From Mucilaginibacter pallidiroseus (lineage in GTDB: Bacteria > Bacteroidota > Bacteroidia > Sphingobacteriales > Sphingobacteriaceae): a stretch of DNA of 64,000 bases. Shown here one piece after another: positions 60,402 through 64,000 of the stretch (position 1 is the first letter of the stretch; each line of letters starts with the position of its first letter). Below the pieces are notes generated by a model that saw only the letters and a program-made list of their open reading frames with translations, searched no databases and had not been told where the DNA came from. Location of the stretch: assembly GCF_007846085.1 (NCBI RefSeq), contig NZ_VOEJ01000002.1, positions 372,001-436,000 of the forward strand, given 5' to 3'. The position numbers and the translations under genes were made by a program.

Positions 60402-62093
60402 TTATATCAATAACCTAACCGGCTCTTCAAGCAATTGCTTTAAAGTTTGCAGGAATGCAGCAGCCAGGGCACCATCAACCACGCGGTGATCGGCACTTAG
60501 GGTAACCTTCATAACATTACCCGGTACCACAGCACCATTTTTAACAACAGGTACTTGCTGTATACCGCTAACTGCAAGGATACAAGCATTTGGTGTATTA
60601 ATAATAGCTGTAAACTCATCAACACCAAACATACCTAAGTTAGATATGGTAAATGTTGAGCCTTCCATTTCGGCTGGCTGTAATTTTTTAGATTTGGCTT
60701 TACCGGCAAAGTCTTTAACCTCTAAAGATATATGACTTAGTGATTTACCGTCGGCAAATTTTATTACCGGTACCAGCAAGCCTTCATCAACTGCTACAGC
60801 TACACCAATGTGTACATGCTCGTTGGTGCGGATCTTATCACCCTGGAAAGATGAGTTAATAGCAGGGTGTTGTTTTAAGGCAACTGCAACAGCTTTAACT
60901 ACAAAATCGTTAAATGATATTTTAACCGGCGCAACATCGTTCATTTTACCACGGGCAGCAATTGCCTGGTCCATATCGATAGACATGGTAACATAGAAGT
61001 GCGGAGCAGTAAACAAGCTCTCAGATAATCTGCGGCTAATGGCTTTACGCATTTGCGTAACAGGCCTTTCGCTAAATTTCTCTTCGCCTGTAAATGTCGG
61101 CAATACAATTGGCGCTTTGTCGGCTTTAGCAGCAGGTGCAGGTGCAGCCTCTTGTTTAGCGGCAGCTTGTTCCTGTACTTGTTTGGTTGAAGGTGTAAAG
61201 CCTTCAATATCCTTTTTAATGATACGGCCGCCATCGGCAGTGCCTTTTACATCATTAAGGTTAATGCCTTTTTCTTTAGCAATTTTACGAGCTAGTGGAG
61301 ACGCTTTTACGCGGCTATCATCAGCTGATGAACCGGTTGAAGCAGCAGGCGCTGATGATGATTCTTCAGCTTTTGGCGCTTCTTCTGCAGCAGGTGCTTC
61401 GGCTGCATTGCCATCGGCACCATCAGCATTATCAAGTAATGGCTGTATATCTGTACCTTCTTTGCCTACAATGGCAATAATGTCATTAACCTTTGCAGCT
61501 TCGCCTTCTTTAACACCAATGTATAATAATGTACCTTCTTCATAACCTACAACTTCCATTGTCGCCTTATCCGTAGCAACATCAGCAAGTGAGTCATCAG
61601 ATTTTACTTTGTCACCTACCTTAAAGTTCCATTTCTCAATGGTACCCTCGGTCATGGTATCGCTAAGCAACGGCATACGTATTACGGTAGCCGGTATGTT
61701 TGATGTATCAGCTTTTGGTTTTGCAGCAGCAGATTTTTCGGCTGTTGCAGCAGGAGCCTTATCAGCACTTGCAGCAGGCTTAGTTTCTTCAGCTGGTTTC
61801 TCCTCGGTTTTGGCAGGTGCACCTTCGCCTTCCAATGCCGATTTATAATCTTCGCCTTCTTTACCTAAAACGGCAATAACGCTATCAACAGGAGCGGCAG
61901 CGCCTTCATCTATACCGATGTAAAGCAACACCCCATCCTGGTATGATTCAAAGTCCATCGTGGCTTTATCAGTTTCAATCTCGGCCAATACATCGCCGGA
62001 TTTTACCTTATCGCCAACTTTTTTATGCCATTTAGCTACCACACCTTCGGTCATGGTATCGCTCATTTTAGGCATTTTAACTACTTCAGCCAT
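60402..62093 (-). CDS. pdhC: Pyruvate dehydrogenase E2, dihydrolipoamide acetyltransferase
   Basis: 563 residues. Two lipoyl domains with lipoylated K43 (ETDKATM) and K176 (ATDKATM), joined by Ala/Pro/Lys linkers. The E1/E3-binding PSBD is at about 261-299 (VKASPLARKIAKEKGINLNDVKGTADGGRIIKKDI). The acetyltransferase core has the catalytic H536 in SADHRVVDG. Two lipoyl domains are common in Bacteroidota and mitochondrial enzymes. It transfers the acetyl group to CoA. The E1-alpha gene is 39 bp upstream in the same operon. Confidence 0.96.
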   Translation of the reverse strand: MAEVVKMPKMSDTMTEGVVAKWHKKVGDKVKSGDVLAEIETDKATMDFESYQDGVLLYIGIDEGAAAPVDSVIAVLGKEGEDYKSALEGEGAPAKTEEKPAEETKPAASADKAPAATAEKSAAAKPKADTSNIPATVIRMPLLSDTMTEGTIEKWNFKVGDKVKSDDSLADVATDKATMEVVGYEEGTLLYIGVKEGEAAKVNDIIAIVGKEGTDIQPLLDNADGADGNAAEAPAAEEAPKAEESSSAPAASTGSSADDSRVKASPLARKIAKEKGINLNDVKGTADGGRIIKKDIEGFTPSTKQVQEQAAAKQEAAPAPAAKADKAPIVLPTFTGEEKFSERPVTQMRKAISRRLSESLFTAPHFYVTMSIDMDQAIAARGKMNDVAPVKISFNDFVVKAVAVALKQHPAINSSFQGDKIRTNEHVHIGVAVAVDEGLLVPVIKFADGKSLSHISLEVKDFAGKAKSKKLQPAEMEGSTFTISNLGMFGVDEFTAIINTPNACILAVSGIQQVPVVKNGAVVPGNVMKVTLSADHRVVDGALAAAFLQTLKQLLEEPVRLLI

Positions 62094-62132
62094 ATACTGT
62101 TTTAATGAATCTTTTTAAGTATTAAAATAATA

Positions 62133-63128
62133 TTAGTCGCGGATGTAAGGATAATCGTGCTGCACATAAACATCTGTGTACAGTTCGCTTGCCTCGGGCC
62201 AAGGAGACTCTTCAGCAAATTTAACTGCTTCGTCCACCTGTGCTTTTACTTTAGCTTCGATTTCCTCAAACCACTTCTCATCAGCATAACCTTCTTTTTG
62301 GATGGTTAGTTTGGTAACCTCTATAGGATCTTTTGCTTTGTAGCTTTCAAGTTCCTCTTTGGTACGGTACTTTTGCGGATCGGACATGGAATGACCTTTG
62401 AAACGGTAAGTACGCATTTCAAGGAAAGTTGGCCCTTCGCCGCGGCGTGCGCGTTGTACAGCCTCATCCATTGCATTATGTACAGCCACAGGGTCCATAC
62501 CGTCAACCGCTGCTGATGGGATACCATATGGTAAACCTAATTTATAGATATCTGTTTGCGCAGTAGTACGCTCAACAGATGTACCCATCGCGTAACCATT
62601 GTTTTCGCAAACAAATATTACAGGCAATTTCCAAAGGGCTGCCATGTTAAATGTTTCGGTTAAAGCACCCTGGCGCACTGCACCATCGCCCATGTAGGCA
62701 ATGTTTACATTGTCGGTACCTTTAAATTTTTCTGCAAATGCAATACCTGCACCCAGTGGTACCTGGCCGCCCACAATACCGTGGCCGCCATAAAAATGGT
62801 TCTCTTTGTCGAACATGTGCATCGAGCCACCTTTACCTTTCGAGCATCCGGTTGCTTTGCCGTACATCTCGGCCATAATAGCGTTAGGGTGTGTACCTTT
62901 TGCAAGGGCGTGTGCGTGATCGCGATAAGCCGTGATCATGCTATCCTCGTGGCGTATAACAGACATGGCACCGGCTAACACCGCTTCCTGACCGATATAC
63001 AGGTGGCAAAACCCGCGAATTTTTTGCTGACCATATAACTGACCAGTTTTTTCTTCAAACTTACGCATCAATAGCATAGACTCGTACCACATCAGGTAGG
63101 TGTCTTTATTTATTTCGATTGAACTCAT
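62133..63128 (-). CDS. pdhA: Pyruvate dehydrogenase E1, alpha subunit
   Basis: 331 residues, typical E1-alpha. The thiamine-diphosphate motif is YMGDGAVRQGALTETFNMAALWKLPVIFVCENNGYAMGTS (GDG...NN). Phosphorylation-loop-like RFKGHSMSDPQKYRTKEE is present. It decarboxylates pyruvate together with the beta subunit, which is not encoded here. It precedes the E2 gene by 39 bp on the same strand. Confidence 0.96.
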   Translation of the reverse strand: MSSIEINKDTYLMWYESMLLMRKFEEKTGQLYGQQKIRGFCHLYIGQEAVLAGAMSVIRHEDSMITAYRDHAHALAKGTHPNAIMAEMYGKATGCSKGKGGSMHMFDKENHFYGGHGIVGGQVPLGAGIAFAEKFKGTDNVNIAYMGDGAVRQGALTETFNMAALWKLPVIFVCENNGYAMGTSVERTTAQTDIYKLGLPYGIPSAAVDGMDPVAVHNAMDEAVQRARRGEGPTFLEMRTYRFKGHSMSDPQKYRTKEELESYKAKDPIEVTKLTIQKEGYADEKWFEEIEAKVKAQVDEAVKFAEESPWPEASELYTDVYVQHDYPYIRD

Positions 63129-63487
63129 TTATAAAAACAAATTTCTATGAGAGGAAAGTGCAAATCTAATTATATCCTGCAAATAACCGAAACTGCAACG
63201 AATTTGTTGGAAAGATTTATTAGTGATTGTTACACCGCGTTAAACCGACACATTGGCAAGCCGCTCATTTGCAAAATTTGATTTGGCGACACGGTAATGT
63301 TTGAAATTTTTTATTTTGAAATAAATCGAGGTGACGCCTAAAGACTGGTCGTAAAACAGAGAAAAAAAATTATGCAGGCATATTAAAATTACAAATAAGC
63401 CAATATTAATTAACTGAAGCGATTGATTTATTAAAGTTTGTGGATAAAATTTTTACTTTGACGACCAAAAAATATCGCCGAATAAAT
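63129..63487. other. AT-rich gap between pdhA and the NlpC/P60 gene
   Basis: No gene supported. Near the pdhA side, TAGATTTG on the minus strand (63168-63161) is a -7 candidate for pdhA without a clear -33. The right end holds the NlpC/P60 promoter. Confidence 0.4.
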
Positions 63488-63517
63488 TTGGATAATTAAA
63501 ATTATTGGATAGTTTTG
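63488..63517 (+). promoter_or_regulatory. Promoter of the NlpC/P60 gene
   Basis: TTG at 63488-63490, 19-nt spacer, TAGTTTTG at 63510-63517, exact consensus. A perfect inverted repeat TTGGATA-GTTTTG-TATCCAA (63505-63524) spans the -7 box. Confidence 0.7.
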
Positions 63518-63589
63518 TATCCAACAATAGACACAGTGTCTGATTTAATAAACATTTGTCGCCCTAATTCGACAGATTAAAGCCATTAA

Positions 63590-64000
63590 ATGAAGAAAAT
63601 TACAATTGCTATTGCACTATTTTTGAGCGTTTTAGCTGCTCAAGCGCAAACAAAAACTGTTCCAGCACAACAACCATCAGAGGCAGAGGAACAGGAATCT
63701 TTAGCAAAAGATTATCTTTCACAGATCATGGGTGTTGCAGTTTCTGCCACTTCAAACATGAAACTTTTCCACTTTGTGTATGATTGGATTGGTACTCCTT
63801 ACCGTTTTGGCGGTAGCTCACGCAGGGGTATTGATTGCTCTGCATTTACAAAGGAGTTATACAGCCAGGTATTTAACACCACTATACGCCGCAGCTCACG
63901 CGACATTTTTAGCATGGTAAGCCCGGTAAGCAAAGACGACCTTAAGGAAGGCGATCTTGTATTTTTCAAGATTCACAGCCGCAGCATATCACACGTGGGC
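63590..64000 (+). CDS. NlpC/P60 family cell-wall peptidase, N-terminal part
   Basis: Cut by the right edge; 137 residues visible. Signal peptide MKKITIAIALFLSVLAAQA-Q, a short linker rich in Gln/Glu, then an NlpC/P60 domain (FVYDWIGTPYRFGGSSRRGIDCSAFTKELY) with nucleophile C83 and the catalytic H135 in SISHVG at the edge. These enzymes cut peptide stems of peptidoglycan. Promoter is consensus, leader about 65 nt. Confidence 0.92.
   Translation, partial: MKKITIAIALFLSVLAAQAQTKTVPAQQPSEAEEQESLAKDYLSQIMGVAVSATSNMKLFHFVYDWIGTPYRFGGSSRRGIDCSAFTKELYSQVFNTTIRRSSRDIFSMVSPVSKDDLKEGDLVFFKIHSRSISHVG

Noticed and set aside
61039..61545. 168-codon plus-strand frame opposite the E2 gene
   Set aside because: Caused by the Ala/Pro/Lys-rich linkers of E2 read in antisense; low-complexity Ala/Ser product.

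Overview
The window is chromosomal DNA of a Bacteroidota bacterium, most likely family Sphingobacteriaceae (Mucilaginibacter or Pedobacter-like). The grounds are the gene families present (DUF2911, DUF3127, DUF5687, DUF3667, DUF6249, DUF2490, SusC-like carboxypeptidase-regulatory domains, a type IX-like C-terminal tail), Bacteroidota -33/-7 promoters (TTG, 18-20 nt, TAnnTTTG-like) and almost no Shine-Dalgarno sequences. I see no rRNA, tRNA, CRISPR array, insertion sequence or prophage. This is mostly core genome, with many short transcription units separated by clear intrinsic terminators.

Layout. 1-5.3 kb: edge of an M28-type peptidase, an outer-membrane barrel protein, a VOC protein, and an OmpR-type two-component system (kinase then regulator) divergent from a secreted protein with a sorting-like tail. 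5.4-14 kb: DUF3127, THUMP methyltransferase, a VWA/SusC-like surface protein divergent from an ECF sigma/TonB-like protein pair, a TlpA-like thioredoxin and an acyl-CoA dehydrogenase. 14-21 kb: PnuC plus NadR-type kinase (nicotinamide riboside salvage), a second ECF operon with a coiled-coil adhesin-like protein, TerC and GltX. 21-30 kb: orphan kinase, DinB, a third ECF/anti-sigma pair, DUF2911 and a large UvrD-like helicase-nuclease. 30-39 kb: an ABC-2 efflux operon divergent from a LytS/LytTR pair, an ABC exporter, GNAT, a second ABC/DUF5687 unit and RarA. 40-52 kb: HhH-GPD glycosylase, Tsp-like S41 protease, DUF2945, DUF2490, enolase, ligase-associated exonuclease plus ATP-dependent DNA ligase, and a GHL10 glycosidase-like protein. 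52-64 kb: DUF4197, PiT/DUF47 phosphate uptake beside a PhoR-like kinase, an OprB-like porin, HD protein, XRE regulator, MtfA peptidase, DUF3667, pyruvate dehydrogenase E2 and E1-alpha, and the start of an NlpC/P60 protein.

The most informative signals are regulatory and can be read from the DNA. Two divergent pairs of GTTCRTC repeats with exact 21-bp spacing lie between the ABC operon and the LytS/LytTR operon and match the known LytTR site format. TTAACA direct repeats (11-bp period) sit just upstream of a -7 box at DUF47-PiT. A perfect tandem TTTTAACAAA pair lies between the OmpR-type system and its divergent gene. An 18-bp perfect palindrome precedes the acyl-CoA dehydrogenase. Dispersed palindromic repeats occur near 33.9 and 52.4 kb. 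I found no clear new multi-gene defence or metabolic system. The nearest candidate for something undescribed is the divergent VWA/SusC-plug protein with the ECF sigma/TonB-like pair at 7.6-11.5 kb.
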